Part shown: one piece after another, positions 20,389-32,402 of the stretch | Position numbering within the stretch: the stretch's first letter is position 1 | Layout: every line of letters begins with the position of its first letter | From: Edaphochlamys debaryana | Lineage: Eukaryota > Chlorophyta > Chlorophyceae > Chlamydomonadales | Assembly: GCA_016858145.1 (NCBI GenBank) | Contig: JAEHOE010000103.1 | Span: forward strand, 186,001-250,000 | Length of the DNA stretch: 64,000 bases | Reading direction: 5' to 3' | Notes under the pieces: generated by a model | Told to the model about the DNA's origin: nothing | What the model saw: only the letters and a program-made list of their open reading frames with translations | The model's database searches: none | Made by a program: the position numbers and the translations under genes

Positions 20389-23300
20389 ATGGCGTGCCTA
20401 AGTCGAGCTCAGCGTTGGTTCACAGCTTCAACACTCCTGTTGTTACTGAATGTTTGTCTCGGCCACGATGTAGAAGGCCGTGTCGTCAATGTGCCTGGCC
20501 CGAGCGTGTCATTCAACCTTTCGCTCAACGCGAGCGCAAACCCGCTCCTGGACAACTGGGGCACGCTCAAACTTGTTCCTGGTGGAGGATACATCAACGT
20601 GGAAGGTAGAGCAGTCATCCCAAAACCGGGACATGTTCGTGCCACTTCCCGGCGGCCTTCCTGTCGAGTCCGGGGGCATACCCCATGCCCCGGGGCACGC
20701 TTGCCTTACCATAACCGCTGCATGCACGCTACCCCCTGCAGCCGTGCTCACATATGCTCGCGACCTCGTCGGGCTGTGGGCATTCGACTCTGTCGCCAGC
20801 CCCGTGCGAAACGCCTCGAGTTCCGCTGCCGTCGTCAACCGAACCACCTCGCCCTCCGGCATGCCTGGGGGGGCACCCGCCACCATCACTGGCGCCGGCT
20901 CGCATTGGCCCCTGACCCAGGTCCGTAGCCTCCATACACACGGCTAAGTCATTCTGCCTGGTAGACGGCAGGGGTGGCGCCTGGCAAGTCCCCGGCTCTA
21001 AACTCTAGACAGAGTCGTCGGGGGACCGTGCAGGAGAACGAGCAAGGCAAGGCCCGGTCCTCTCCAACAGATGGCTCAGGCCAGGCGCCTCCAGGGTCCA
21101 TGATGACACCACACACCTTTCTCTGACTGCTTCCATTCTCCTTGCAGGGCCGCTTCGGGAGCGCCCTGTCGGTGCCCGGGGGCCTCGCCAACTGGGCTCA
21201 GGTCTGGCCCGGGCCGTGGCGGCGCAACCAGCCGCTCACCGGCTTCGCATTTGGGCTGTGGTGAGTGCGGTCAAGAGGTTGAATGTTCTGCGCTTCGCGG
21301 CGATGGGGTTAAGATGTATGGCTAGAAGCAGGGGCTTCCCCAGGTGGGAGGTGCTGCCAAGGAACGTGGGCGATGTGGGTCAGCCGGAGGCGGGGGTGTT
21401 GATGCCACAGCTGGTTGCATGGTGTCTCACCTGTACCCTGCTGTTGCGCGCCCTCAGGTTCAAACCAAATTCCGTGACCAGCGGGCTGGGGTATCTGCTG
21501 ACACGCCAGGTGGGGGGCTGGGGCCTGCGAAACAACGCGTGTACCCCAATGGCAAGCACTCCTGCTCTGAAGCGACTGCATCCCGAGCCGCGCAGTTTAA
21601 CAATGCGGACCTTTCTTACGGCGGCACGTCGCTGACCTGCGCCGTACGGAACAGCAGCACGTGGGACAGCCTGTGGGTGCCGTACACGTTTAAGGCAGGC
21701 GCATGGGCCCACGTGCTGTGTTCGTACGACAATACGGACCGCAGTCTCAGCCTGTACGTGAACGGTGAGACCACTTAGGTGCAGCGAGGGCCCTGTGTCT
21801 CGCCACCCGTGTGCTGCGGGCTGCGGCTATGCGGCTGTGCACCACCCGGCCTGAACCGGCGACACCACCTTGCGCTGCGCACTGCTACGGCCTCTATCTG
21901 GTACACAGCCCGCCACCCGCGCGCAACGGCCGCCGCCGCCGACCCACATCGACCACATCCAGCAACAGCCTGACCTACCGACCCACATCCGCAGGTACCC
22001 GCGTGGGCCGCTCCGTCATCTCCGCCTTTGCCGCCGACGGTCTGTTCACGCACGGGGACGGGCAGCCGCTGGGTCTGGGCAACATCGCTGGGACCACGGA
22101 CAACCTTGGGAGGTGAGAGGCGGGGGCGGGGCGCACGCACTTGGCGGGGCCGGTTGGGTTCGGTTGGGGGACACACAAGACCCGCCGCCATGCCCGTTGA
22201 GCCCCCCTTCTTCTGCGACCCCCATCTCCTCCTCCTTCTCCCCCTTTTACCTCTCCTCCTGCCCCCCGTACAAGGTTCGCCGACGCCTCCTCCTTCGCCG
22301 GCGCCCTGGACGACGCAGCGCTGTGGTCCCGACCGCTGTCGGCGGCAGAGGCGGCGGCGCTGGCGGCGGCACCGCAGGCGCTGCGGCCGTCGGCGGGGTC
22401 GGTGCTGACGTCAGCGCTGCTGCTGAGGCCGGCGGGGCTGCGGAAGGCGCGGGACGTGTACGCAGTGGCGGTGAGCCACAGAGGCGCAGGGGGCTAGCTG
22501 CGGTGAGGGGGATGCGAGGCGGGTGGTGGGGGACGGACGCCGGTAAGCAGGGGAAGGGGAGCGTGTGGCCCCGGCCCCGGCCTCCACTCGTGCCCCTCCC
22601 TCCTCTTGTCAGGTGAACTGGACAACGTCAGCAGGCAACCCGAACACGCTGTTGCGTGTTGAGATCAGCACGGACAAGGGCGCCACTTGGTGCCGCGTCA
22701 GCAACGGGGTGCCGTACACGGATGACGTGTACGGCGGTACGGCGCTGGGCACGTGCTTCTTCCCCACAGGTGCGCCCCTTCCCGCTCTCGCCTCCGCCAA
22801 CGTTCCCTTCCGTCTCTCCCACCGGCGCTCACAGTCCCCTTCCCCGCATGCACACGAAACCCCTCCCCGCTCCCCGCAGTGTCGGTCAAGGTCCGGGTCT
22901 CCTGGCTGGCGCCCGCCACGCTGAAGTCACTTGCCGTACAGCTGTACGGCACTGCGCCCGCCGCGCCGCCGCGCCCGCCGGTGGCCATGGGCCTCAACCT
23001 GGACGGCCCCGTGTACTACAGCCGCCTGCTGCCCTTCGCCGATGCCTGGCAGGTGTGTGTGGTGGCGGGTCGGGTCGGGCAGGAAAAGCTCAAGGCTGCT
23101 CGCGTAACCACTAGCAACCAGGGGCGCGGCAGGAGGCCGGCACAGATAGGAGGCGGGGGGAGGTGGCAACGGTCCAGACTGAGTGAGGGAGGTTCGGGGA
23201 GAGGCACCTCTTTGCTTGACTGGCATCCACGACATAGGTCCGGCCCCTCCCCCCCGTGGCCCGACCCCCCCGTGGCCCCACCCCAGGCGGGCGGCGGCAG

Positions 23301-26300
23301 CGACTGGCCGCTGGTGCGCGCGGGCGTGGACGCCCGGGGCTGGCCCCTGGCGCTGGACCCCGCCCTGGACGACCCCCCCGGCTCCTCCTACTGGGTGGCG
23401 GGGAGGAACAAGATGCTGACGGAGACGCAGGGCACGCACCCGGCAGGTGGGTGCTGACCCTGTTCTAGTGGCGAGTAAAGCGAACCCAGCGAATCCGGCA
23501 CGTGTGCGGGTTCTACCCGGACTGCCCTAGCGTGGTGGGAGCACGCCCATCCCAATCAAACGCTAACCGTTAACCACCAGAGCCAGGCGCATGGCCGAGC
23601 ATCCAACCGCCGACTCCCCCGCAGGCACCTACACGATCTTGATCAACGGCTCCGGCACGGTTGACATTGGCGGCGACGGCGGCGGGGCCACCCTCACCGC
23701 GCCCTGCCGCTACCTGTACAACATCACCCGACCAGGTGGGGTGGGCACAGGTCAAGACCCGATAGACGCCGAGTTCTGGAGGGCAGAGTGCGTGTTCACC
23801 ATCCAAGCAGACCTTGCGCTTCCTGCCTTCGCTCCTCCTCGCCCCTGAACCGCGCTTGGCCGCTGTTATCCAGCGCCCCCCTGGCCCCCGCCAACTTCGC
23901 CCGCCTCCGTGGCGCCCCCCCTCCGCGTCGCTCCGGCCCGTGTGCCCCCATCACGACCACCCCCTCGTACGCCCCCGCAGGCGACTGGGGCATTGACGTC
24001 ATGATGACTCGCTCCCTGGCCTCTGCGCCCATCAACCGCATCCACGTCTTCATGCCAGGCCAGGTGGGGGGGGGGGGGGTCAGGGGAGGGAGGGCGGAGG
24101 GTAGGGGCCTGCGGGGGGGGGGCGGGGGGGGGGGGGTTAAAGGGGCTAGGGGCTGCGGGAGCGTCGGTGAAAGGGACTGACAAGGCCGCGCGTTCCCTGC
24201 TCTGGGCGCGCGCACACCCTTGCACTCCCAACCTGCTCCGTCTTCCGTCTTTTGCCGCCACCGTCTCCGCCGCCGCCGGCGCTGCCGCAGGTCCCCGCCC
24301 CCGTCAACGGCACTGCCGCGGGTACCGTGGGCCTGCCGCCGCTCACTCCTGCGCTATCGCTGCCGCCGCGGTCCTTCTTCAACCGGGCCTTCCTGTCCAA
24401 GCTCACGGCAGCGGGTGGGGCGGGGCGGGGAGCAGGGGAAGCGAAGGGGAGTCCCGGGAGGGAAGAGGTGGAAAGCGGGTTCGCGTGTGGTGTGTGGCGA
24501 CGTGCGTCGCCACCGCGCTACTTGTCCCTCCTGCGCCCTACTCCCCCCTCCCCTCCGTCCTTCAGGCCTGAAGCGGCTCCGCTTCATGGACTGGCTCTCG
24601 TGCACCCCTCAACTCCTGAAGCCCGTCACGTTTCCATCCCTCGGCCTTACATAGTTGACCATTTCTCACCCCTTACCGATACTACTCCCACACCTGCAGG
24701 CGTGAAGCGGCTCCGCTTCATGGACTGGGGCAACACCAATGGCAACAACATGGCCCGATGGGCCGACCGTAACACACCCTCGAGCGTCAGCCAGGTGGGG
24801 ATGAGGCAGGCCCGGCGGCTGGAAGTCGGTGCCGTGGGGGTGGATCCTTGACTGGGAGACAAGGGTCTGAGGCGCGGGGGCCATACAGGGCATCCAATGA
24901 AGAAGAATGGTGGCTGCAGCAGCAGAGCCTGCCTGCCTAACCTTGCCCCTGCCCCTGCCCCACCCCGCCCCTTGCTAGGTGGCAAACCGCGTCCGTCGCA
25001 TCCCCATCTCCACCGTCACGTGCACCGCCCCCTCCGCCGCCGTCGCCGCAAACGCCAGCGCTTTCGTCCTCGAGCCCCTGCGAGTGTACGTCACCACTGC
25101 CGTACCGCACGGCCTCGTCACGGGCAACATGATCTCCATCATGGTACGGCATGCCGTTTCGTACGGGAGTACTGCAATACTGTAGGTTCTCGACCCATGG
25201 CCCCACGCCACCATGCCCCCCGCGCCCCCTGCCTGTGATGCAGGGCACCAACGGCCGCTTGCGGTACAGCGCCGGGGGCGTGTCGTACAACGCTTCACAC
25301 AACACCCCGCCGTACATGACCCCCATGGTGCTGGTCACGGGCCCGAACAGCCTGGCTGTGTCTCTGGCCTCCTGGGGTAGGCACGGGAGGGACGTAGGGC
25401 GGGGGCTAGGGGGTAGAGTGACACGGACAGGGAGGACAGGGAGGTGGGGCTGGCCTCCATTGGTTGGGTACAGGGGGTTACGCGCACTCACCCGTCACAC
25501 CCTCCCCCGCTGTGCTTCCACCCCTCAGAGACTCCCCAAGGCGCTTCCATCACCGCATGCACGCCCAGCTCGAACGGCACCATTGAGCTGCAGATCAGCC
25601 CCGGCGTGTCGTACGAGGTCATGATCAGCCTCGCCAACAACATCGGAGCGGGTAAGATGCGCGCATGATGGTGGTGGTGGTGGGACGACTCCTATCGGTT
25701 GACCCACCCTCACCCCATCTTCGTGGATACCCTATCCGTACGTGATACAGATGCGTGGATTACGGTGCCCCATCTGGCGGATGACGACTTCGTGACTCGG
25801 CTGGCCACACTGACCCGCGACAAGCTCAGAGTAAGCGTAAGGGAGGCTGGGGCCCTGCGGGACGGGGTAGACCCCAGCCACGTAAATGAGAGGGTCGTGC
25901 CCTGCAGTGCGGATCTTATTAGAATCGCCTTCCGTTCCCCATTTCACGTTCCCTACGGCGCTATGCAGGGCAAGCTGTACCTGGAGTACTCGAACGAAGT
26001 CTGGGTGCGTGCGGGGCGGGATGCCTTGCAGGGGTTGGGTGGGAGTGGGGGTGCAGGGCCACTTGCCTCTGCGTCCATGCTACGAATGGATACCCCCTGC
26101 CTGCACCCCATGCCCCAACCCCCGTACTGTATCCTCAAACCCTGCCCCTTCAGAACTGGATCTTCTCCTAGACTCCCAGACTGAGTCTTCTCGCCCCCTA
26201 CCCTCCAACTGACCCTTGCTGGATCCATGCCCGTACAGAACTGGATCTTCACTCAGACCAACTACGCCTCCCGCATGGCGGCACTGGAGGGGGCCACCGC

Positions 26301-28343
26301 GGGCGACCGCCACCTCGCCTGGATGGCGCGGCGGAGCGTGCGCATCTTCGGGATCTTCGACCGCGTGAGCCGTTGAAACGTCAAAGGGAACTTGTGGGAT
26401 AGCGCGAACGACCACATCGTGGCTCCCGAGGCACAGTTGGCCGTGTGCCTGGCTCCATCCGCCTCACCCCCGGCGCCGTGCCCCTTGTCCGGACCCTTGT
26501 AACCTCAGGTGTACGGCGAGTCGGTCGCACGGCAGCGTGTCGTACGGCTGATCGCCGTACAGCAGGGCAGCGGCGAGCCGCAGCTGGCGGCGGCGCAGGC
26601 GCTGGCGGGCGCTGGGGCGCGGGTGCCCGTGGACGCTCTGGCCATCGCTCCTTACTTCGGTGCCAACAATGACCAGGTCAGGAGCTCAGGACTGAAGAGG
26701 ACCTGAGAGGGGGTAAAAGCAGTTCGGGATGCAAGGGGCACACGGCTCCGGGCCCCCAGTCGGAGGAATTTCAAGGGAGGGACGGCGATGGCTGGGGTCC
26801 AAGCCAGTGCGGCATCGTGCAGGAGGACGTAGAGCTCGGGCGAGGTTTGGGTCTTGACGATAAACGGCCCCTCCACCCTTCAGGTCTATCCCTCCCACAC
26901 CACCATGACAACCGACGACATCCTCGACCTGGCCCGGTATGACATGAGTACGGCACGCCGTGACGTCATGAGGTCTACCGTACAACTGGCCCGGCAGTAC
27001 AACATGTCCGTACTGGCGTACGAGGGCGGCCAGCACATGGGCGGCGCGGGTGAGTCACCCTTCCCTAGTTGTATATTTGCACTCCTCATGGCCATGTGTT
27101 GACGGTCTTCGCGCCGCTGCACTCAACACGGCCAAAACCTTACGGTCTTCATACTTCACTCGCAGGTGGCTCCTGTCCCCCGGGTTGCGAGAACGTCGAT
27201 GCCATGCAGGCGAGTAGACTCTGCCAACAGGGTCATCAGTCAATGCCCCTCACACCTCTCACCACAGCCTAGGAGGCACCGTGCTGCAATTTTGGTCCGC
27301 AACTGGACAAGAAGTGCGGGGTGTAAGAAGCAGGGAGGCTCCTCGCATCTGGGCTCACGGGCCCCATGCCCTACCGGTACCGCCGTACATGTACCGCAGG
27401 CCAAGTTCATTGCGGCCAACCGGGACTGGCGCATGGCGGGACTGTACGACAGATACTTCCGGATCTGGGGTGCGGAGACGGGCGGCGCGCCATTCATGGT
27501 GAGGGGTCCGTCGGGCGCGCTCCCGTGCAGGGTCGGGCCTGCGAACGACAAAAGGGTAATGACACAATATGTTACGCCGGGCGTAGCCATGGCATATGTT
27601 AAGGGGACGACGCCCCGTAAGGGCCGTCACCGTGGATGGGGAATGGCGGGGACCGCCCCGCCACACGTTGGTGGCGATGAGCACTGGTGAACGGTGATGG
27701 GCGTGAGGGTCGCACCTAGTACGGTCCAGTACGCATGGCATCAGCCGCAGGAGGCGCTCGCGTTGCCTGGCCTGCATGCAGCCCGGCATCACGCGCGCTT
27801 CGCAGCGGCATGCCGTGCACAAACCCCTGCCTCCGCCCTCTTTGGTTCCCTTGCCCCTTCTCCCCCCTCACTCCACTTGTTGCATTTGCTGGCCTTGCTT
27901 TTCGCGTAACTCGTCTCCCGTGTCTCCTTTCCCCCTCACTCCTCAGGCATTTTCCTTCATCAGCGGCTTTGGCAAATGGGGCAGCTGGGGCTCCCTGGAG
28001 CACATGAACGACACAGGTGCGGCGGGCGAGCGAGGGAGCTGGAGCGAGGGAGCGGGGAGCGAGGGAGCGGGCTATGTAGGGCTATGCTAGGCGGGTGGGG
28101 GGCTGACGGGCAGCACGCAGCGGCGGTGGCTTAGAGCCGCCGCCTTGGGGGCTTCGATTCTGGGGCTGTGTCGGTGGTGCCGCGGTGTGACTGCATCGTC
28201 CTCCCTTACGCCTGCCCACCTTGCCCACTTTGTACGGTATTACCCCAGAAGCCAATTCACCCAAGTGGGCGGGGATGCTGCCTTTCTTCAAGGGCGCGCC
28301 CGCTGCGCCGCCGCCGAGCCCACAACCGGCCGCGGGGCACTGA
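20389..28343 (+). CDS. Secreted LamG/ConA-like domain fused to a clan GH-A-like glycosidase
   Basis: Twenty-six exons give 1,083 residues with every phase consistent: 20389-20605, 20742-20920, 21148-21260, 21458-21509, 21596-21764, 21995-22112, 22275-22470, 22613-22769, 22880-23052, 23287-23446, 23625-23735, 23981-24063, 24291-24414, 24700-24794, 24979-25143, 25244-25376, 25529-25651, 25751-25830, 25969-26004, 26239-26364, 26509-26676, 26884-27049, 27166-27209, 27400-27498, 27947-28016, 28249-28343. A signal peptide (FTASTLLLLLNVCLG) leads to a LamG-like domain, residues about 73-320 (DLVGLWAFDSVASPV, GAWAHVLCSYDN, LDDAALWSRPLSAAEA). A middle beta-rich region follows. The barrel spans about 610-1060: VKRLRFMDWGNTNG, DAWITVPHLADDDFV, LYLEYSNEVWNW (acid/base candidate E826), VLAYEGGQHMGG (nucleophile candidate E973), GKWGSWGSLEHM. 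Such barrel motifs are known to me mainly from bacterial secreted proteins. The substrate is unknown; a glycan in the wall or matrix is inferred. The terminal residues are short and Pro-rich. Confidence 0.85.
21510..21595 (+). other. Very short (86-nt) intron within the LamG-coding region
   Basis: An intron here joins LGYLLTRQ directly to FNNADLSYGG in phase. Without it, the reading frame must shift between VGGWGLR and YPNGKHSC, both of which look LamG-like. Retained coding sequence with a one-base indel is therefore a real alternative to this intron. Confidence 0.5.
24064..24145 (+). repeat. Poly-G-rich intron segment with quadruplex potential
   Basis: Directly after the donor at 24064 come several runs of 4 to 14 G on the coding strand, ending near 24145. 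The G-rich RNA strand could fold into G-quadruplexes close to the 5' splice site of the LamG-glycosidase gene. Confidence 0.7.
24566..24594 (+). repeat. Pseudo-exon copy of the start of exon 14
   Basis: The 29 bases at 24566-24594, preceded by a good acceptor (cttcag), match the first 29 bases of exon 14 (24700-24728) at 28 positions. The copy codes for LKRLRFMDW in the correct phase, then diverges and has no evident donor. Confidence 0.85.
26151..26165 (+). repeat. Copy of the exon-20 acceptor and first codons in the upstream intron
   Basis: The sequence cagaactggatcttc occurs at 26151-26165 and at the true exon-20 boundary, 26236-26250, 15 of 15 identical. The copy is followed by unrelated sequence with in-frame stops. 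Confidence 0.8.
27210..27399 (+). other. GC-AG intron in the LamG-glycosidase gene
   Basis: The exon ends GATGCCATGCAG and the intron begins GCGAGT instead of GT. The acceptor at 27399 (accgcag) and phase 0 on both sides support the boundary. Confidence 0.65.
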
Positions 28344-28880
28344 GTTGCATTTATGCTAGCTATATCTAGTGCGGAGTGAAATCTCCTATATTGTCTTCTG
28401 GGCTCATGAGAGGTCCCTGAGGAAGGTCACCCGTCTCTGAGGCTTGTCGCGACGTTCGCCGCTTTATCCTTTGTGCTTTCTTATGCGAGGTTACGCAGAA
28501 GCGCTGCAAGGCGTATTCATTTGTGGCCGCAAGTCGCGGATGGGGGCGCATCCCCGGCTGGGTACATAGGCTTTGGAGTCGACAAGTCCGGGGGTGGGGT
28601 GGGGGTCGGGTGGGGGTGGGGTGGAGGGGTGGAGACACGCTCGGGGGTGGAGACACGCTCGACAGCCGAGTACACCTCGGGAGCAGCCGCTCCCACAGGT
28701 AAGATGTATCACGTATTCATATTCATTTGACAGTACCGTGCTGCGCTTCTAAAAGGCTTGAGCTACAGCGCGTCGTCGCTGCATCCGTGTGAGACTGGTT
28801 GCTACGAGAGGCGCCCGCAGAGCTCCTTTCAAAAAATGTAACAAGGCGTTCCGCTCGACCTAGCGAAGGCGCAGAGGGAA
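28344..28880 (+). other. Short spacer between the glycosidase and O-FucT genes
   Basis: Only 537 bp separate the stop codon from the next start codon. It contains a two-copy repeat of gggtggagacacgctcg (28624-28663 region) and a TGTAA at 28837-28841. No coding exon is seen. Confidence 0.65.
28837..28841 (+). terminator. TGTAA polyadenylation signal, candidate for the LamG-glycosidase gene
   Basis: It lies 494 bp after the stop at 28343, a normal algal 3' UTR length, and follows an A-run. It is only 40 bp before the start codon of the next gene. Confidence 0.5.
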
Positions 28881-31800
28881 ATGACATCCATCCGCATCTC
28901 CGCTTTTGCCCTGACGTGGCTCGTGGCCTGCTCTGCGCTGCTGGTGGTTGATGCAACCAGCAATGGTGTTCTGGTAAGGTTGCAGACACCGTGCGGTTTT
29001 GTGGATTCCCAATCCCTTGCCAGCGCCATCCCCACCCAGCCCCTTTCTCCGCACAGCGCCCCTCTCAGGACTACGCCAGCGCCCCTCTCGCGCTCCGGCA
29101 CTCTCTCAGAGAAGCAGAGTCCAACCCAGCAGCGAGTTTCCTCGTCTGGCTGCGGAGGGCGCTGGCGCCTGGCGCCAGGGCGGCGCTGCCCGAGGAGCTG
29201 GAGGCCCCCAGGCGCATCCCCGTGCTCAAGGGCGGCTACCTCTTCCCCGTGCTTGCATGGGGTGAGGCCCTCGGGCTGGTCTGAGCCCTTGGGCGGACCC
29301 AGAGAGCATGTTGGTGCTGTCGGGGCTTGACAGGGCTTGCTGACCGAGTTGCGGAGCTCCCAGGCCCATCAGGCCCACAGCCGCTGGTGGGGTGCGTGCA
29401 GCCGTACGTGTCTTCGTCCTTCTCCTCATGCACAAACACAGCCGCCCCGCCCCCCGACCCCCTGTCTCCCAGGCCCCAACAACCAGGTGGCAGGCCTGAA
29501 GGAGGCCCTCGTACTGGGCCGCCTGCTCGAACGGACAGTTGTCGTACATGACGTGAGCGGGCTCCGTACCGGGTGGGTTGCATGGGGTGCATGGGGTGTG
29601 AGGGCGCCATGGCGCGTTTGCTTTCAGTTGCATTCACACGTGCGAGGCTGCAAGCTAAGACGAGGAACACCGCCGCTGATTCCCCTTCCTAGATCCTGAA
29701 CCACTACGACGAGGCGAAGAAGGGCGGCTCCGCTGGATCCATGGACTTCAAACTGGTGTGTCCGGGGGCCCACGGGCAAGCGATAGGGTACTGCGTGCCG
29801 AGGATAAACGCAAACGGGTGGCTGCTTGGGGCGGGACGCTTTTCGCTGAGTGGGGCGATGCGGTAGGGGGACAGCACATGGACATGGGGGACTCATGGGG
29901 TGGTTGAAGCGTCGTCCGTCGCGTGAACATGGGAAACGCCTTGTTGGAAGTGCGCATGGGTAGAGGGGGACGGCAGTCTGTGGACTCAGGCTCCGAGCGC
30001 CAGCAGCCGGAGCTAGCGCGGGTCTCCATGCGTGCAGTGATCCGTGCACTGCCGTACTGGATGAGCCGTGCTGCAGGTGTACGACTTTGACCACCTGTCT
30101 CGTCACCAGTCCGTGGTGACACTGGACGAGCGGCGGGCGGCGGGATGGGGCGGGGAAGTGGATGCGGTGGCACACTTCGGGAAGGCCTTCCTCTCACAGG
30201 TGGGGGTGGGGCTGGGGTGGGGGTGCAACCAATGGATTAGGGGCGTGGGGTTGGGGATGGAGGGTGGGGTAGGAGGTGGTGCGGGGAGCGTCCGACGAAC
30301 GGGGTACAGGCTGTGGGCAAGGTTGGACCCGGCTCCGTGGGCCAGGGGCAGCTCCAGCCATGTTTCAGAAGTTTTCGGAGGCCTAGCGGTCTTGCAAAGA
30401 GTGCGGGTGTAAGCTGTGACAGCATGCCCTTGTTCTGGCAGTCCTCTCAGCCGTCGTCTCCTGCACTTTCACAAACCTCCCCCGCTCGTGCAGATCAAGA
30501 ACGCCCACAAGCTCAACGTGTCGGACGAGGGCGCGCCGTACATTGACTTCGTCAAGTTTGACTGCACGAGATCGCAGCTGAGCCACATGGCACAGGAGCT
30601 GCTGCCGTACAAGTGGGTTCTTCCAGAAAGGAGAGCGCTCGCAGCAGATAGCGGCCCACACGCCAGCACAAATGCTAGGCATGGTGTCGATAGCTCCCCG
30701 TTCCCTCACTTACAACCCTACGCGCCCGTTGTCCCCTCAGGGACGTGGCCTTCATCGTGTACGAGAATGTCGTACGGGACGCGGGCCACGGGGTCAAGCT
30801 GCGGGTGACGGGGGAGCTGTGCCACGACCAGTACCTGCAGGCAAGGGGGGGTGAGGGAGGGAGGAGGGCAGGAAGGGGAGAAAGCAGAGGGCGGAGGTAA
30901 GGGCTGACGTGGGTTGGAGGGGAGTAAGGGAAGGGGGTGACGGGAGGTGGGGGAGGGCGAGCCTAGTATGGGGCGCAAGGAACGCAGGGCTTAGCCAGTT
31001 CTCTTGCAATGGAATCCCGCTAGACACTGGGGTATGCAAAGCTGCCATGCATGCCTATGCCCGACTGACGGTGCACATCTTTGTGCTGCACGGGTATGTG
31101 CCGTACAGGTGTCCGCCCAGCTGGTCAAGAGCTCACGCATCCTCGACATCTCTCGCCGCTTCCGCGCGAAGCGTCTGGGCGGAGAGGACGTGCCGTACAT
31201 TGCCGTACACCTTCGGCCGTACCCGGACACGTGTGAGCGGTGGTCCATGCGTTCCGGATGGGGGTGGGCCTACTAGGGGCCGATCCTTACCTCGTGTTCC
31301 GTCAATCTGAGCCGGCGCTCCTACCCTGCTGCACCCACTCCTTCGCCTGCAGGCTTGTACTGGTGGAACCAGGTACGTCTGGTGCCATGACGCTCTACCT
31401 CGACGCTAGCGTAGGGCTCTGTCCCCATCCCCATGGGGCTGGGGATGTCTGGACTAAAGCCCGCACCCAAGCCTGGCCGTGTAGCGCTTGTCTCAGTACT
31501 TTCCCTCGCTCTGTGACCACACCATAATCATAGAAGGAGTACGACGAAGCCAAGGCCAAGAAGGCCTGTAAGAACGGCAAGCTGTACCCCGTTTGCGTAA
31601 GCCAGACGGCACTGCAGATGAAGAGGTTGGAGGAGCGCGTCGGCAAGGGAAAGGCCAAACTCTTTGTCATGTCGTACCCCGAGCTGCGGCCCGTGATCTC
31701 GAGGATGTACGACAGTGTGGATCTGGATCCCGTGTACTATGACGAGGCAGATCTGGAGAAGGAGATGGGCTACAGGTGGGGCTGGCGCTCGGTCCGGCGA

Positions 31801-32402
31801 GGACCCGAAGAGGAGCGGTTAGAAGAGCTGTGAGAAGGCTTGTGAGCGGAGGCGCTGCCCGAGGGAGTGCGCTCGAGTCCACCGCTGGGGGCTTGAAGGT
31901 ACCTGACCTCTTTTACACCCTCTCTCACGTGATCTCCTCCCCCCCCCCGAAAGGTCCATCTCTCTGCTCGGCATGGTGGAGGAGGAGATCGCGTACGAGG
32001 CTGACGTGTTCATCGGCACGTCGTACTCATCCATGACGGGCGTAATCCTGCAGGTACGGCACGTGCAGTGCACGCGTACGGAGTGCTACGTAGGGGATGT
32101 GCGTCGTCTCCTGCCATCCTTCACGCATACACGCCTCCCTCGCTGGCTGCTGCCTTCCCCCGCCCCCCCGCTGTTCCCCCACGCACACACACACGCACAC
32201 ACCCCTCAGACCTGTCTCCATCCACCCTCCCGCGCAGGAGCGCTTCGCCCGGGGCGAGCCCACCACCCTCCCTCACCTTCACGCACACCAGCAGCTAGCC
32301 GACCGGCGCACCGCCGCCCTGCACCGCAAACCAGCGGTGTGCCGCGGTGTGGGCTGCAGCCGAGTCAAGCGGGCGGAAGGCAGGCACCGGGGAAGGCGTT
32401 GA
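28881..32402 (+). CDS. GDP-fucose protein O-fucosyltransferase-family protein
   Basis: Twelve exons in phase: 28881-28973, 29069-29261, 29473-29552, 29693-29755, 30077-30199, 30494-30612, 30741-30840, 31109-31232, 31353-31372 (20 nt), 31534-31775, 31954-32053 and 32238-32402, giving 473 residues. The N-terminus MTSIRISAFALTWLVACSALL is a signal peptide or signal anchor. Family marks are PNNQVAGLKEALVLGRLLER (about residues 97-116), which matches the nucleotide-sugar-binding start of O-FucT proteins. PYIAVHLRPYPDT follows near 286-298 with the conserved Arg at about 293, then DVFIGTSYSSMTGVI near 403-417. O-FucTs move fucose from GDP-fucose to Ser/Thr or glycans in the ER or Golgi lumen; the acceptor here is unknown. 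Exon 2 could instead start at 29057, adding four residues in frame (two AG acceptors 12 nt apart). The last exon has weak conservation after ERFARGEP, so the true C-terminus may differ. Confidence 0.82.
30841..31108 (+). other. GC-AG intron in the O-FucT gene
   Basis: The exon ends CACGACCAGTACCTGCAG and the intron starts GCAAGG. The acceptor is ccgtacag and phase is kept at 0. No GT donor nearby preserves the frame. Confidence 0.65.

Noticed and set aside
21216..21778. Pseudogene call for the LamG-glycosidase based on a frame change near 21,535
   Set aside because: An 86-nt intron (21510-21595) restores the frame in phase, and 25 other junctions are intact. An indel remains possible but does not justify a pseudogene call.
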